From Pseudocercospora fijiensis CIRAD86 (Eukaryota > Ascomycota > Dothideomycetes > Mycosphaerellales > Mycosphaerellaceae): a stretch of 64,000 bases of DNA. Made by a program: the position numbers and the translations under genes. Location of the stretch: assembly GCF_000340215.1 (NCBI RefSeq), contig NW_006921533.1, positions 7,987,977-8,051,976 on the forward strand. Direction: 5' to 3'. Under the pieces are notes generated by a model. That model ran no database searches. It saw only the letters and a list, made by a program, of their open reading frames with translations, and had not been told where the DNA came from. Below, piece after piece: positions 48,234-59,123 of the stretch (positions are counted from its first letter, which is position 1; each line of letters opens with the position of its first letter).

Positions 48234-49159
48234 CCGTCTAGTCTAGTCTAGTTTGCCGAAACAGCCTATATAAGGTAGATGTCCTTATTAGCAAGACAAA
48301 GTAAGATACAGTACTCTATACCTTACATTCACCCGCTCTTACGTAGAACTATTCCCCGAAGATCACACACGCGAGATCTGGATAAATATGCATGCATACC
48401 CGAACTTCTGCCTAAAAAGTAGGGTCTCCATCTCGAGTGCAATTACGGAGGTATACTGATGAGAAGAAGAAGAAAGATTTGTTGTTGGAATAGATTATAT
48501 GTGGGAGTGGCAAGGCGAATTTTGGTATGGGATTGATTATTGAAGTGAGAACTTGGAAGTGATTATAATGGAAGTACTCCGTAGCTTCTTGCTGCTCCCT
48601 ACTAGATTTGGGGGGGTTTTTTTTTTCTTCCACTGCGATCGATCAGGAGATTGAGCAGCGTCTCGTGTGGTTTCTTGACGTTGCGGAACCACCAAAGTCT
48701 CGATTCGTGACCGACTTGCAAGATCCCGATCAAGTCCACGGCGGTTGAACACCATGCATAAGGCGATGGTGGCGACCGGAGGGTTTTGGTGTGTCCCGGT
48801 GTGTGTATGTCTGGCCGCCCTTGATCTCATATCTGGATTGCATCACGGGTAGATGCTCATCGGCGTCTTGTACCGTATGGGCGGGCGACTTGGCGATCTC
48901 TCATCATCATCACAATCTGTCGCGCGATGGAGAGTCGCTTTTGGCCGTGCTTTGTCACGCCTTAGTTGGATATGGCGTATTTGGCATCCGGATGGAATTG
49001 ATCAAACCGCGCTGTATGGCTGAGAAGATGCTTGACCAGAGCCGGGCGTCGTGGATCACAACGCAAATTCACTTGCGAGATCTTGTTTCCTGACTCCGCT
49101 GACGAAGATTGTGCTGGTTGTTGGTTGTCGAATTTGATACCGTTCTGGCGTCGCTTTGC
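48234..49159. other. Intergenic region between the transposon block and the GPCR gene
   Basis: Composition returns to normal by about 48350. It holds the 3' flank of the minus-strand GPCR gene. A poly-G/poly-T run is at 48609-48630. Short frames here have no recognisable protein character. Confidence 0.4.
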
Positions 49160-50437
49160 TCACTCCTCTTCCAATTTCTGCAAGGTTGGACAGTTCCTCT
49201 CGAATTCAGCAAAGCTTCGACATGCCTTCAGTCTCCCGTCTTCGGAGAGAATCGATACGCGTCTGACGGGTAATATCGAGTCTCTGTCGTCGTGAGCCGC
49301 GTTGACTGGTACTGCGGAGCTAGTCTGCCTTCCAAAACCGGCATTGGCTTCAACTTCTGACAGACGCTGTCCACTGTCCGATGTCGCACGGGGCAGGTCC
49401 ATGTCTGCAGTGCTGTCACGGCTTCGACTGAACAATTCCATCTTTCCAGGCAGCATCTCAGGCTCGTTCCAGATCGTGAAGGTGTCCAGGCCTCCGACTT
49501 GCTCTTTAGTGATGGCAGGTCCGAAGATGAGCGTTCGACGACTCACGGTATAGAGCAGCACGTCGATCCAGCCGTTTGAAGCCAGCAGGAATCCGGCAAC
49601 GGTCAGCTCAGCGTACCCAACGTCTCCTCCAGCCATTATCTTCAGTCGCGCAATGACGGCAGGTAAAGTGCATGCGACGTATGCAATGGGGTACATGATG
49701 ATGCTTCGGGCGGCTGATTCTGCTCGCATTCGCGTGTCCGGGGTCGAGTAGAAGAATGACCTGACTCTGCGCCAGAGAATAGCAAACATGAGGGTGTAAA
49801 CGATGATTACAGTGGCTTGAGTCAGGATGAGCCAGATGTAGTGGATCCAAAGTCGGTCCATGAGGTATTTCTCGTTGATCCAGCACCAGACTCCTGCTCT
49901 CATGTAGAAATCCCGAGGGTGGATGACGACTCCAATGGTGGAAAGGAAATAGGCGAAGGTCCAGAGGCTGACGATCATGAACAGGAATGGGGCATAGGAC
50001 AATCGCTTGTCGAAGACCACATCGGCGAATAGATGGACCGCCAGTGCGAGTGTGAAGAGAGCGATGCCCACATCGCCAGCGTTCAGAAGCCAGCCCTGCG
50101 CCCAGCAGGTCGGAGTCTGAGCAAAGATGCCATCTTTTCGCAGCCACTGAGTGCCGAGACTGAATCCGACGGCTTGCTGTACATCGGACAGCACGAGATT
50201 GAGGAGCAGTGCCACGTATTGGTTGATGCGAGCATATGAGCGATGCTTCCAGGTGAGGACTCTGTAGCCCAGATATGCAAGAAGGCCAGATGACGAGACG
50301 GCGGAGACGATGGCTGCAGCGGAAATTGCTACGATTCCAGCGCGAACATCGTCTGGTAACGGCGACTGTGTATCCGCTGATCCAGGGCGCAGCATCTTGA
50401 ACGTGAGCACATGCTCGTCGAGACTCGGGGACTGCAT
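49160..50437 (-). CDS. Seven-helix GPCR, Git3/cAMP-receptor-like fungal class
   Basis: Single-exon 425-aa protein starting at the ATG at 50437. Seven hydrophobic segments lie at about residues 33-58, 71-95, 115-141, 147-171, 197-223, 243-265 and 276-298. Cysteines 111 (before helix 3) and 185 (second extracellular loop) could form the usual disulphide. The block from SDVQQAVGFSLGTQWL through CWAQGWLLNAGDVG matches the helix 2-3 region of fungal nutrient-sensing GPCRs related to Git3 and slime-mould cAMP receptors. The third cytosolic loop is basic and the 120-residue tail is Ser/Arg/Glu-rich, suitable for G-protein coupling and phosphorylation. The protein should act in the plasma membrane upstream of a G-alpha/cAMP pathway; the ligand is unknown. 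No RIP damage. Confidence 0.82.
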   Translation of the reverse strand: MQSPSLDEHVLTFKMLRPGSADTQSPLPDDVRAGIVAISAAAIVSAVSSSGLLAYLGYRVLTWKHRSYARINQYVALLLNLVLSDVQQAVGFSLGTQWLRKDGIFAQTPTCWAQGWLLNAGDVGIALFTLALAVHLFADVVFDKRLSYAPFLFMIVSLWTFAYFLSTIGVVIHPRDFYMRAGVWCWINEKYLMDRLWIHYIWLILTQATVIIVYTLMFAILWRRVRSFFYSTPDTRMRAESAARSIIMYPIAYVACTLPAVIARLKIMAGGDVGYAELTVAGFLLASNGWIDVLLYTVSRRTLIFGPAITKEQVGGLDTFTIWNEPEMLPGKMELFSRSRDSTADMDLPRATSDSGQRLSEVEANAGFGRQTSSAVPVNAAHDDRDSILPVRRVSILSEDGRLKACRSFAEFERNCPTLQKLEEE

Positions 50438-52225
50438 ATGTGTGAGATGTAGGCGCTGGAGACCAGCGCAGAGGAGCCGTCACGCTCTCGCTTCCACTGC
50501 AGCTCGGGTCGGGAAGTCAGCCCAGAGTGTACGTGCCAGCGAGGTTGCTATCCCAGAGGAGGCTTGGTGAGAGGAGCACGAATGCGAAGTGCAGCTACAT
50601 GCTTAAGTCGCGAGCGTTCTGGTTGGTTGTGTTCCGCGGTCTGCGTGATGTTTGCCCCCAAGTAGTTGTGAAACGCCAGGATGGGCTGGCTTCAGTGGCA
50701 TGACGAGCCCTTTATACCGATGATTTCTCGAAGCTTACGAAGATGAACCTTGTTCTGCATTGGCTCTGCATTTGACATGAGGGACATGGACATCATGCGG
50801 CCCGCGAGCGATGTCCAGGAGCCGCAGCCTTGTCATGACCAGGAACCATGACCCGACGCAAGCGCTCGTATTCGGCTGCTGCTTGGTCTGCGGTACCGGG
50901 TGGTGATGAGTGGAAGTCCATTGTGATTGCGCATGGCGAATGGAAAGGGGGCATGTGATCGAAGCAGATGAAGAGTGAAGACGAGACAAGACAGACGGGA
51001 ATAACGAGAAATCGCCTAGCCAACGCAGCAGCTGGGCCATTTTGAGATGTAGACTTCACTCCCAACATTGCACAAAGGGTGTGGGAGGCAGGCTTTCATA
51101 CTATGCCCATCACGGCATCACCACATCCAATAACGACCCTGTGTCTTATCCGCCGGTGACCGGAGGCTCGGGCACTGAAGACTGTGTGTGCAGGGACTCC
51201 ATGAGCATCATCATCAACAGGAACAACATTGCGAGGGAATGGCACACAGCCAAGTAACAGACATCAAGATGGCGACTGGAAAACAAAGACTTCTTGTCAC
51301 AATGGAAACTGAGATCGCGTCGCAGTGCTGCGTCTTGTCCCTAATAAGAAGACCATATTGAGGCATCGATGTACCTTTGTACTCAGGTAAAGTTTTACGG
51401 CACTTCCCCGACTACCTCGTCTCGAATGTTATTACTCGCCTCGGCGTAATATAAGGGACCGAATTGAAATTTTATCTTTCGAATAGGTTGGCGGCTCGCT
51501 TTAGCTGAGGAGCACTCTACCAAAACACCTCTCCCCTTACGAGCGGGAGGGAGGGTTGGGGGCCACACCGATGTGCCCTCTATAAGGAGGTCGGGGACTG
51601 ACAAGAGTCCTACGTTTACAGCCTTACTCTCGGTGAGTTAGGAGATGACCTGCATAGGACGAGAGCGAACAATGTATCAGCCTTGGAATTTCAATTTACT
51701 ACTCGCTTGCCTCATCGAGACACAGTTAGCCCCCGAGCCTCCGAACAGGGAAGGAGGAAAAACTTCCAGATCTCCAAAGCCGAAGCCAAAGCCTATTCTA
51801 GTATACATACACATAAAAACCTTCCCGAAGCAGAACCTCGCCGACGAAAAATCATCAGGACCATCGAAATCCCTGTGTTCAGTTTCACGCATGCCACTCT
51901 TCTATAGAATGTCTAGAAAATGCCCACGACAGCCTTGCGAAGAACACGGCTCGCACGGCAAAGAGAGCAACTCGGCAATAATATCAAGCAGGGAGAGGGA
52001 CCCGATATTGCGGAGCGGGCCCGAGGAGCAGGCACCGCAATGCGAGGGAAACCATCATCAGGTCCAGACTCTAGAATTTGCAGGGCCAGGGATGTGATCA
52101 AATCGACCAGGCCACAACATTATTGCACCAAAACAGTGAAAATGATGAGAGATACGGTGGACGAGGGATAGAGATGATCCTTGTTTTGACTCCATAATGT
52201 ATCTGAATGTCGTGATGATTGCTCG
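50438..52225. other. Intergenic region (1.8 kb)
   Basis: Contains the GPCR promoter (minus strand) and the MFS gene's downstream region. Two overlapping minus-strand frames (50735-51068), one with a short hydrophobic stretch, are not convincing. 51395-51600 is slightly TA-biased and may be an old repeat fragment. No recognised gene. Confidence 0.4.
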
Positions 52226-53846
52226 CTAGGTAATGTAACGGAAGTCAGGATGTTGATGTCCCAAATCCTCGATCTCTTCCTCACTCAGGCCGTTTAAACG
52301 ATAGCTTCGACCGCCTTGCGAACGTAATCTGTTCTCGTAGAGACAGTAGAGAATTCCTCCGATGGCGAGAAGGAGGACGACGAGTTGGGCGGATAGATTT
52401 ATCGTGTGGCCGATGTGATACGTGGGAGCGTCGCTTGCAAGATATGTCCATGTGGCGACGATACCTCCAAGAGTTCCGAGGGTGACGATCCAGCCGCTGG
52501 CTACTGCTCGCACCGGTGGACCGGCGCAGTTGTTGAGGCCCCAGGAAAGGAAGCCAGGTCCACCGGGGAAGGCACCCAGAGCGCAGAGATAGACGGCGGC
52601 GTAGCGGACGTTGGCGTCGTTGTTCCAGCGCAGGAGAGCGAAGCCCGTAATGCCGAGGAATGTGAAGCAGGCCAGGCACAGTCCTCGTTGCTTGATCTTG
52701 TCGCTGATGAAAGCGATCAGGATGGCGATGGCAGATGCCGACACGTAGACTGGAACGCTGTACAGCTGTGCCCTGGTCGCCGTCCAGCCCAGATCGCGCA
52801 GCACCGTCGGCATGAACACGCTCAGCCCCTGTACCGTGATATTAATGCAGAAGAAGCCAGCAGCGCAGATGTAGTTGTTGATGTTGAAAAGCGCACGTTT
52901 GATATGGTGCGGCTTCACATGACCTTCCGCACCCGCTTTGTACTCGACACGAAGCCTCTGCACGGCGATGAATTTCTCTCGCTCCGTCAAAACCCGTGAC
53001 GTCCCTGGACTTTGCGGCAACATTAACGGAGCCAGGGCGCCAATCAACATCGTGACCAAACCTTCGAAGAAGAAAATATTGCGCCACGTGTGAATCGGCG
53101 CCGAGGCTGCTCCCCATTCGGGAATTCTGGCGAGTCCGGCGGCCAGCAAGCCGCCAAAGGCACCGGCCATCGATGCGGCCGAGACGTAGATGCCGACGCG
53201 GAAGTAGAGTTCTTTCCGCTTGTAGAAGCTGGAGAGGAAGAAGGCGATGCCCGGCATCACGCCTCCCTCGAAGACCCCGAGAAATGCACGTGCGGCGCAC
53301 AGCTGGCTGAAGCTGTTCACCCATGCCGTGCACATGCTCACGAGCCCGAAGCCCATCACCTGCAAGGTTGTATACACGTCAGTCAAGCCTCAGGAGCACG
53401 GTGGAATTCAATCGGAGCAGCGGCTGACCAGAGCGGGAATGTAAAAGCGCGGCCCAACTCGCTTGAGGATGATGTTGCTTGGGACCTCGACGAAGCAGTA
53501 CACGATGTAGAAGACCGACAGGGCCCAATTGAAACGCACCCCAACCAGGTTGAGGTCCTCTCCCATGCCCTGTCCACACAGATCTGTCAGCGAGCTAAAT
53601 CATAATAATGAGGACCCTTGATGATGGGTGTGGTCTGACCTGAATTCGAGCATTGCCAATATTGGCTCTGTCGAGGAAACAAAGCAGGTATAGCAGTGTG
53701 ACCAAAGGCACGATCTGCCAATCTAGTTTGTGTCGCACGCGCGCTTCTTCTTCTTCTGTCCATGTGATGTTTGCTTCCGAGTACGGATCTCCTTTGTCCG
53801 CCTCATGGATGTGTAGCGTGTCCACTTTCTTCTCTTCTGCTGCCAT
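52226..53846 (-). CDS. MFS transporter, anion:cation symporter family
   Basis: Three exons on the minus strand: 53846-53640, 53569-53429 and 53359-52226, joined in phase to 493 aa. The first intron (70 bp) has GT-AG borders and a CTGAC branch site. The second (69 bp) ends TTGCAG with a GACTGAC branch. Residues 58-67 read LDRANIGNAR, the signature after helix 1 in the fungal anion:cation symporter family, which includes allantoate, pantothenate and nicotinate permeases. About twelve helices, with a central cytosolic loop near residues 250-290. It should be a plasma-membrane proton symporter for a small organic anion; the substrate cannot be told. It lies 3.3 kb from a decarboxylase-like gene and near two hydrolases, which suggests catabolic uptake. 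The ATG at 53846 is chosen because the upstream in-frame start adds an atypical segment. Confidence 0.88.
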
Positions 53847-55399
53847 GATGATATGGAAGAAGGAAAGAAATTGGCGAAAGTGTTGCACTCTGCTGAGGAG
53901 GAGTCCAACAAACAACAAAATCTGGGGAAAAGAAACACATCCTTGGATCTCAGCTCCGCATTATTTAAAGGGCTACTACACTAGTTATCCTCTTCGCGAA
54001 GCGTTTCTGCTTGTGCGACCCGAGGCAAGGGCATATTCTACTTAGGCGATCCTATCCTGTACAGTACGGCAATCAATTTCTTCGCTGCACACCCACCTCG
54101 TTCGACGGCGCCGAGAAGATGCCAAGTTGTGCAAATGGAGGACCACGTGTGTTGGTGCACGACAGCGAGACAAGATCGTGCAGTAGTGTGCCTGCCAATG
54201 CTCGGCATGCGGAGAGTTCTCCAGTGTTTCGGCGCTCGCTTCAGCATCCCGGCTGTTGTGGATGGGCATGCGTTTGTCTGGAGCGAGGGAAGAGGTTGCA
54301 ATGCACGATGGGTTCCGAGTTGTGTGGAGTTTGAGAGTGTCTGCTGGTGGCTCGAGTGATGGCTTCATCTCAGGCTTTCGTCCTGTCGACCTTGAGCATC
54401 GAGTTGCGACAAGGCCGTTGACCCCCACTGGAATTGACAGTGACATCGTTCTTGCAGCGGGTGCAGACTTGCAGAAATCAACCAGTGCGCAGGCCTCGTT
54501 TTCCAGCATATCAAGTATCGAAACGACCGAGCGACTTCAGTCTGTACGGTATCAACTTGTCTGAGTATGGCGAAAGGATGTACTACTCACCTCTCGACAC
54601 AAATACCGGCACGCTCTGAGCAATCCGTACTGCAAGCCTTGCATCCAGCACTCTCAAGACGTCTCGGCGGAAATATACGCACACGCGAACGTCTCTATCC
54701 ACGAAGGACGTGGTGGCAATGCTAACGCTTTCGAGGGCGGATTCATCCATATGCTGCTGCCCGAGCAGAAGGCCTTTGATCCCACTGATGGGTTGACGAA
54801 CACGGATTCTGTGGCCCTATGGTGGAAGCATTGGCACTGATGGCTACCTCTACTGGAACATCAGCCAGGTATGATATGTGTATGTGAATGTCAATGCTTG
54901 AAACACACACTTATTATCGCTGGTGTAGCTCTTTTCCCAACCCTGACCTTCGAAAATATGCAGACACCCCGGAGTAATCTAATCTTGAGGGCAAAGCTAC
55001 CGAATGCTGGCGAGAATGTGACCAAGTTTGCGACTACCTTATTGGATCGAGAGTGTAGAAAAAGCACATGAATACGTCGATAGAATATATAATGGAACAA
55101 GTCGTACACTCTCCATTAGCCTCATGAATCCGTCCGTCCGTCCTTGGATCTTCTTTGTCGTCACGTGCCACTGCGAGCACTGTATCCTATCATCGACCCT
55201 GCTTGCTCAACCAAACTCTAAACCACTGCCACATCTTACAGCAACTCACTCACAAGGCAACAGCATATTTACGACATCCTTGTACATCGTGGCTGAACAC
55301 GCACAGTCAGCTGAAGCGGAAGCGCTCGCGAACCCATCCACCTCCCTGACCAGCGACCTCTCCACATCTCCCTCGACGACTCGCGCGCGCGCATTCAGT
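53847..55399. other. Divergent intergenic region between the MFS and BAR genes
   Basis: 1.55 kb containing both promoters. Several frames of 60-155 codons overlap on both strands at 54040-54560 without protein character. A frame open upstream of the BAR start (from 55028) is not part of the protein. Confidence 0.4.
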
Positions 55400-56387
55400 A
55401 TGGACAAGTTCAAGGCATTCACATCGAGCATTGGCAGCACCGTCACTCCCTTCGCCACTCGCAGCCAGCAGTGGATCAAGGAGCAGACGGGGAATGCGGG
55501 CGAGAAGACAGAGCTTCCACACGACTATGTCGAGCTGGAAGTCAGGATCGATGCCCTGAAGCAGACACACCAGAAGCTCCTTGCTGCCACCAGCCAGTAT
55601 GCGAACGAGGCATACGACTATCCGCCGAATGTCAGGGAGAGCTTCCAGGATCTGGGCAAGAGCATCAGCGAGAAGGTGAGATACCATTATGCAATGGCAT
55701 ACTTGCAGAGCCATTATGCTCATACCCGTCACACAGGTGGGCCTCCTCTCGAAAGCAGCCAGCGCATCCGAAGCACAAGCAGCTCTGACTGCACCACCAT
55801 CCGCCAAGCCACAGCCCAAAACATTCAGCCATGCCATTGCTCGCGCTGCCCTCGCCGGTTCGCAGACTATCTCAACTGCCACTCCTCAAGGTTCTACCGA
55901 ACCAGACCCACTTGCGCAAGGCCTCGAGAAGCTTGCGCTGGCCGAGGAGAAGGTGGGCGAGGCTCGTCTCGACCAAGATGAGAAGATCCAGGGCAAGTTC
56001 CTTGCTGGCTGGAGCACCACTCTACAACAGTCCATCAAGGCTGCCGATAAGGCTCGCACCGCTGTGCAGAATGCGCGCTTGAATCTGGACGCAGTCAAGA
56101 GCAAGGCAAGCGCTGGCGGCAGGCATGAGGAGAGCTTCACCGAGCAGCAGCGACGTGCTATCGAGAGTGCTGAGGACCAATTCGTGGAGAAGGTTGACGA
56201 GGCTACCTCGATCATGCGAAATGTCCTCGACACCCCCGAGCCACTTCGAAATCTGCTTGAGCTCGCCAAGGCCCAGGCTGAATACCACCAACGCGCCGCT
56301 GACATTATGGACGCTACTGTCAACGAACTATCCGAGCTCCAAATGGCCCAGGAGACCGAATACAGGAAGGCACGTGAGGGCGCTTGA
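55400..56387 (+). CDS. BAR-domain protein, Gvp36-like
   Basis: Exons 55400-55675 and 55737-56384 (stop 56385-56387) join in phase across a 61-bp GT-AG intron to give 308 aa. The protein is predicted almost wholly helical: an N-terminal amphipathic segment (MDKFKAFTSSIGSTVTPF), then long coiled-coil helices rich in K/E/A/Q with a VELEVRIDALKQTHQKLL heptad-like stretch. A C-terminal helix pair contains EDQFVEKVDEATSIMRNVL and ELAKAQAEYHQRAADIM. This matches the fungal Gvp36-type BAR family, whose dimers bind curved membranes of Golgi vesicles and endosomes. An in-frame region upstream of 55400 is open but begins without a conserved segment, so the start with the amphipathic helix is preferred. 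The next gene is convergent, 290 bp away. No RIP. Confidence 0.87.
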
Positions 56388-56673
56388 AATGACTAACTTG
56401 GCTGACGAAGGAACGAATGTTGACTGCGAAGTAGCGGCTGATCAACAACAACGCGACGGACTACGAGACGGCTCCCTAAATGACGAGGGTGTAAGTAGCA
56501 CTCTCTCTGAAGGCTGGTGCTACAGGCGTGCTGGAGTCTTGGCAGGATGATCAAGAGTTTGGCATCAGGTCGCTTTGACATTCTACAGTATGAGCGGAAT
56601 TGCATAGCCATAGCTCATACCCATTCCCATCCGACGGGTTCGTATCAACATACCACCACCATCTCATCTACCG

Positions 56674-57189
56674 TCAAACATCATCCCCCTTCGCCCTAGC
56701 AGCAATATCCACCTCCTCATGCGGATCGACATTATGTCCACTCCCCCCATCCCTAACAACATTCTTCCCATTCCTCTCATTCCACTCCTGTATCGCTATC
56801 CAAGCCACCCTAAACCCTTCAATCCCCGCCGGCATCCCAGAATAACACGCCGCCTGTAAAATCACCTCACGAATCTCCTCTTCCGTCGCACCATTCGTCA
56901 ACGCCCCTTTAACATGCGTCGCTAACTCCGACCCTCGGTTCTGGTTACACAGCATCGCGATGTTGAGGAAAGATCGTGTTTTCTTTTCCAGCCCCGGACG
57001 CGTCCAGATGCTGCCCCAGCAGGATTCGGATACGTACTCTTGCATGGCTCGTGAGAAGGGGTTGTCGCCGTTTTTCAGGGCGGCGTCCACGTATTCTTTT
57101 CCTACGACTGAGTAGCGCATGCGGAGGCCTTCGTCGTACAGGATTTTGTGGGCTTGGGCGATTTCTTGGGGGGTGTGGGTGGGTGGCAT
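56674..57189 (-). CDS. Carboxymuconolactone decarboxylase-like (AhpD-fold) protein
   Basis: Intronless 171-aa protein. Residues 70-130 form the CMD core: KTRSFLNIAM, then NRGSELATHVKGALTNGAT with Glu88 and His92, and EEEIREVILQAACYSGMPAG. The Cys pair of AhpD-type peroxidase homologues is absent, so the protein resembles gamma-carboxymuconolactone decarboxylase, which removes CO2 from a lactone in aromatic degradation. Many fungal members are uncharacterised and may do other chemistry. It is transcribed divergently from a metallo-beta-lactamase-fold gene across a 434-bp gap. Third codon positions are C-rich in the 5' half and G-rich in the 3' half, as in three other genes here. Confidence 0.88.
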   Translation of the reverse strand: MPPTHTPQEIAQAHKILYDEGLRMRYSVVGKEYVDAALKNGDNPFSRAMQEYVSESCWGSIWTRPGLEKKTRSFLNIAMLCNQNRGSELATHVKGALTNGATEEEIREVILQAACYSGMPAGIEGFRVAWIAIQEWNERNGKNVVRDGGSGHNVDPHEEVDIAARAKGDDV

Positions 57190-57623
57190 TTTTTTGGATT
57201 TTTGAGGGTTGTTTTGAAAGGGGTGGGTGGGTTGAGGGAGAGATGGCTTGGGTGGGGAACTTGGAAAGGGGGATGATTGGGGGTTTTGGGAGGTACGTGA
57301 ATAGGAATAAGATATTGATTTTGCCTGTCTCGTTATGTCGCAGCTAGGTCCGTATAGCTATGGAGGCCGAAGTCGGAACAAGCTTCTCAAGCTTGCGGAG
57401 AAGCTCGACTTTCACAAACTTCGTCATCAAAACATAAACAGCATCTTCTACCAAAGCAGACGCGGGGCAAGATGCAGTTCGGCAGTATGGTGTTAGTGGG
57501 GAAGTGGGCGGCCACCACGCCAGGATAAAAGTAGAACGATGGAGTGTTCATTCACTTACCAATGCTGCTAGCCATCAAGGTAGGCAGAAACCACAACGCA
57601 CGGACCAATCCCCTCGAATCAAC
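57190..57623. promoter_or_regulatory. Shared divergent promoter region of the decarboxylase-like and hydrolase genes
   Basis: 434 bp between two opposed start codons, G/T-rich on the left and ordinary on the right. It must hold both promoters. I cannot name a binding site. Confidence 0.5.
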
Positions 57624-58635
57624 ATGCCTTCACCACTACCACCACCCAGACCCGACCAAGCATATGTCACCGTCTCCCCAATCCCAGGCGGCTTCATCAC
57701 CCTCAGCGACACCTTCTTCGTCAAACCCGCCGACCCCACCGCCAAACGCACCGTCCCCTCCCTAACATTCCTCATCCAACACCCCAACCCACCCCCCTCA
57801 TCCGGCTACACCTCCCACCCCAACAAACCCTTCCGCTTGATGTTCGATCTCGGCCTGCGAAAATCCCAATCCCGATACCCCCTTCCTCTCCAAAAACACA
57901 TCGACTCCCGCGCCCCTTTCCTCCTCGAACCCGGCGTCGCCCAACAACTCCAAGACGCTGGCCTCTCCCCTTCAGCCATCAACCTCGTCATCTTATCTCA
58001 CGTCCATTACGACCACCACGGCGACCCCGAAGATTTCCCCCAAGCACACTTCCTCCTCGGCCACGGCGCCCTCCACGTCCTCAAATACGGTCTCGGCGGT
58101 ACGGCTTCCCACCAACATTTCGACCCCAATACCTTCCCCCCCGATCGAACTTCCGAACTCCCGGACCCGAAAACTTGGCACGAATCTCTCGGTCCGTTTC
58201 CTCACGTGTACGATTTATTCCACGACTCTTCCGTGTATGTCATCGACACACCGGGGCATTTGCCCGGACATTTGAATCTTTTGTGTCGCACGCAAGAGCG
58301 GTGGGTTTTGCTTTGTGGGGATGCGTTTCATGATCGTAGGCTTTTGACGGGGGAGAGGGAAATTGGGACTTGGGTGGTGGAGGTTGAGGGGCGGAGGACG
58401 GTTTGTTGTATTCATGTTGATGAGGAGGAGGCGAGGGAGAGTATTAGGAGATTGAGGGAGTTGGAGAGCGGGACGGGAGGGGAGTGTGAGTTGATTGCTG
58501 CGCATGAGGTAAGTGGGAAGGAAATTTTGGGCGGATGTATTGATGGTGTTTGAGAATCATTGCTAACTTTGAGGTTTATGATAGGAGGATTGGTGGGAGA
58601 GGCATAAAGATCAAGTGTTTCCTGGGACGATTTAG
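57624..58635 (+). CDS. Metallo-beta-lactamase-fold hydrolase, N-acyl-homoserine-lactonase-like
   Basis: Exons 57624-58508 and 58585-58635 are separated by a 76-bp GT-AG intron with a CTAAC branch site; 311 aa. Metal ligands are all present: HVHYDH (residues 126-131), the second His in GHLPGH (211-216), Asp233 in LCGDAFHD and His294 in AHE just before the splice site. The order HxHxDH-H-D-H fits the dinuclear zinc lactonase type, close in layout to bacterial AHL lactonases; fungal relatives open lactone or lactam rings. The last exon supplies only 16 residues (EDWWERHKDQVF), typical of this family's C-terminus. No signal peptide, so probably cytosolic. It shares a promoter region with the CMD-like gene and lies upstream of an amidase. 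Substrate unknown; it could equally be a general esterase. Confidence 0.87.
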
Positions 58636-59123
58636 GTGGATGGTGTTTTGAATGAGTGAATTTTGGGGTGGAAGTCAAGTTTTTTGAAGAAGACGGACGG
58701 AGGCCCGGAAATTTTGTGTTCAATAATGGCTGTGCCTAGAGATCTTTTGCCTACCTTGACATACATGCTTCCTGATATATGGCATGAAAAGCTGAATTCC
58801 TTCAATTGTATACGCGCAAGGAGGCTGAAGGAACACGGTGTTATGCAAGCTAAAACGGCAGACCTGAACGGGTATCCGTGGCTTCCGGCCTACCCTGCAT
58901 GAGACTGTATGCCGTCTTCACACTCCGACAGCTGAAGCCTGAACCTGTGCCACTTCAGGCCGTAAGTATAAGAACGCGAGCTGCAGCGAGACGAATATCT
59001 TGGCTTTGCTAATCACGAAAGTTTTCTTGTTAGCTTGCGAGGGATCGATTATTTCAACCATCTCAAGAAACCCAAACTTTCAACTCTCCACATTTCCACC
59101 TCATCCATCCATCAAAAAAAAAA
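58636..59123. other. Intergenic region, amidase promoter
   Basis: 488 bp with no supported gene. The last 40 bp are C/A-rich with an A-run just before the amidase ATG, as common in fungal leaders. Confidence 0.4.

Noticed and set aside
50735..51068. Small secreted protein gene on the minus strand
   Set aside because: Two overlapping frames compete; the hydrophobic stretch is short, starts about 20 residues in, and no cysteine pattern or family is seen.
51645..52097. 150-codon plus-strand frame
   Set aside because: Low-complexity composition with no domain, in a region with competing frames on both strands.
54042..54509. 155-codon minus-strand frame
   Set aside because: Overlaps several frames of similar length on the other strand and has no protein character.
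55028..55399. N-terminal extension of the BAR protein
   Set aside because: The frame is open by chance; the amphipathic start at 55400 fits the family and the upstream sequence has no conserved features.
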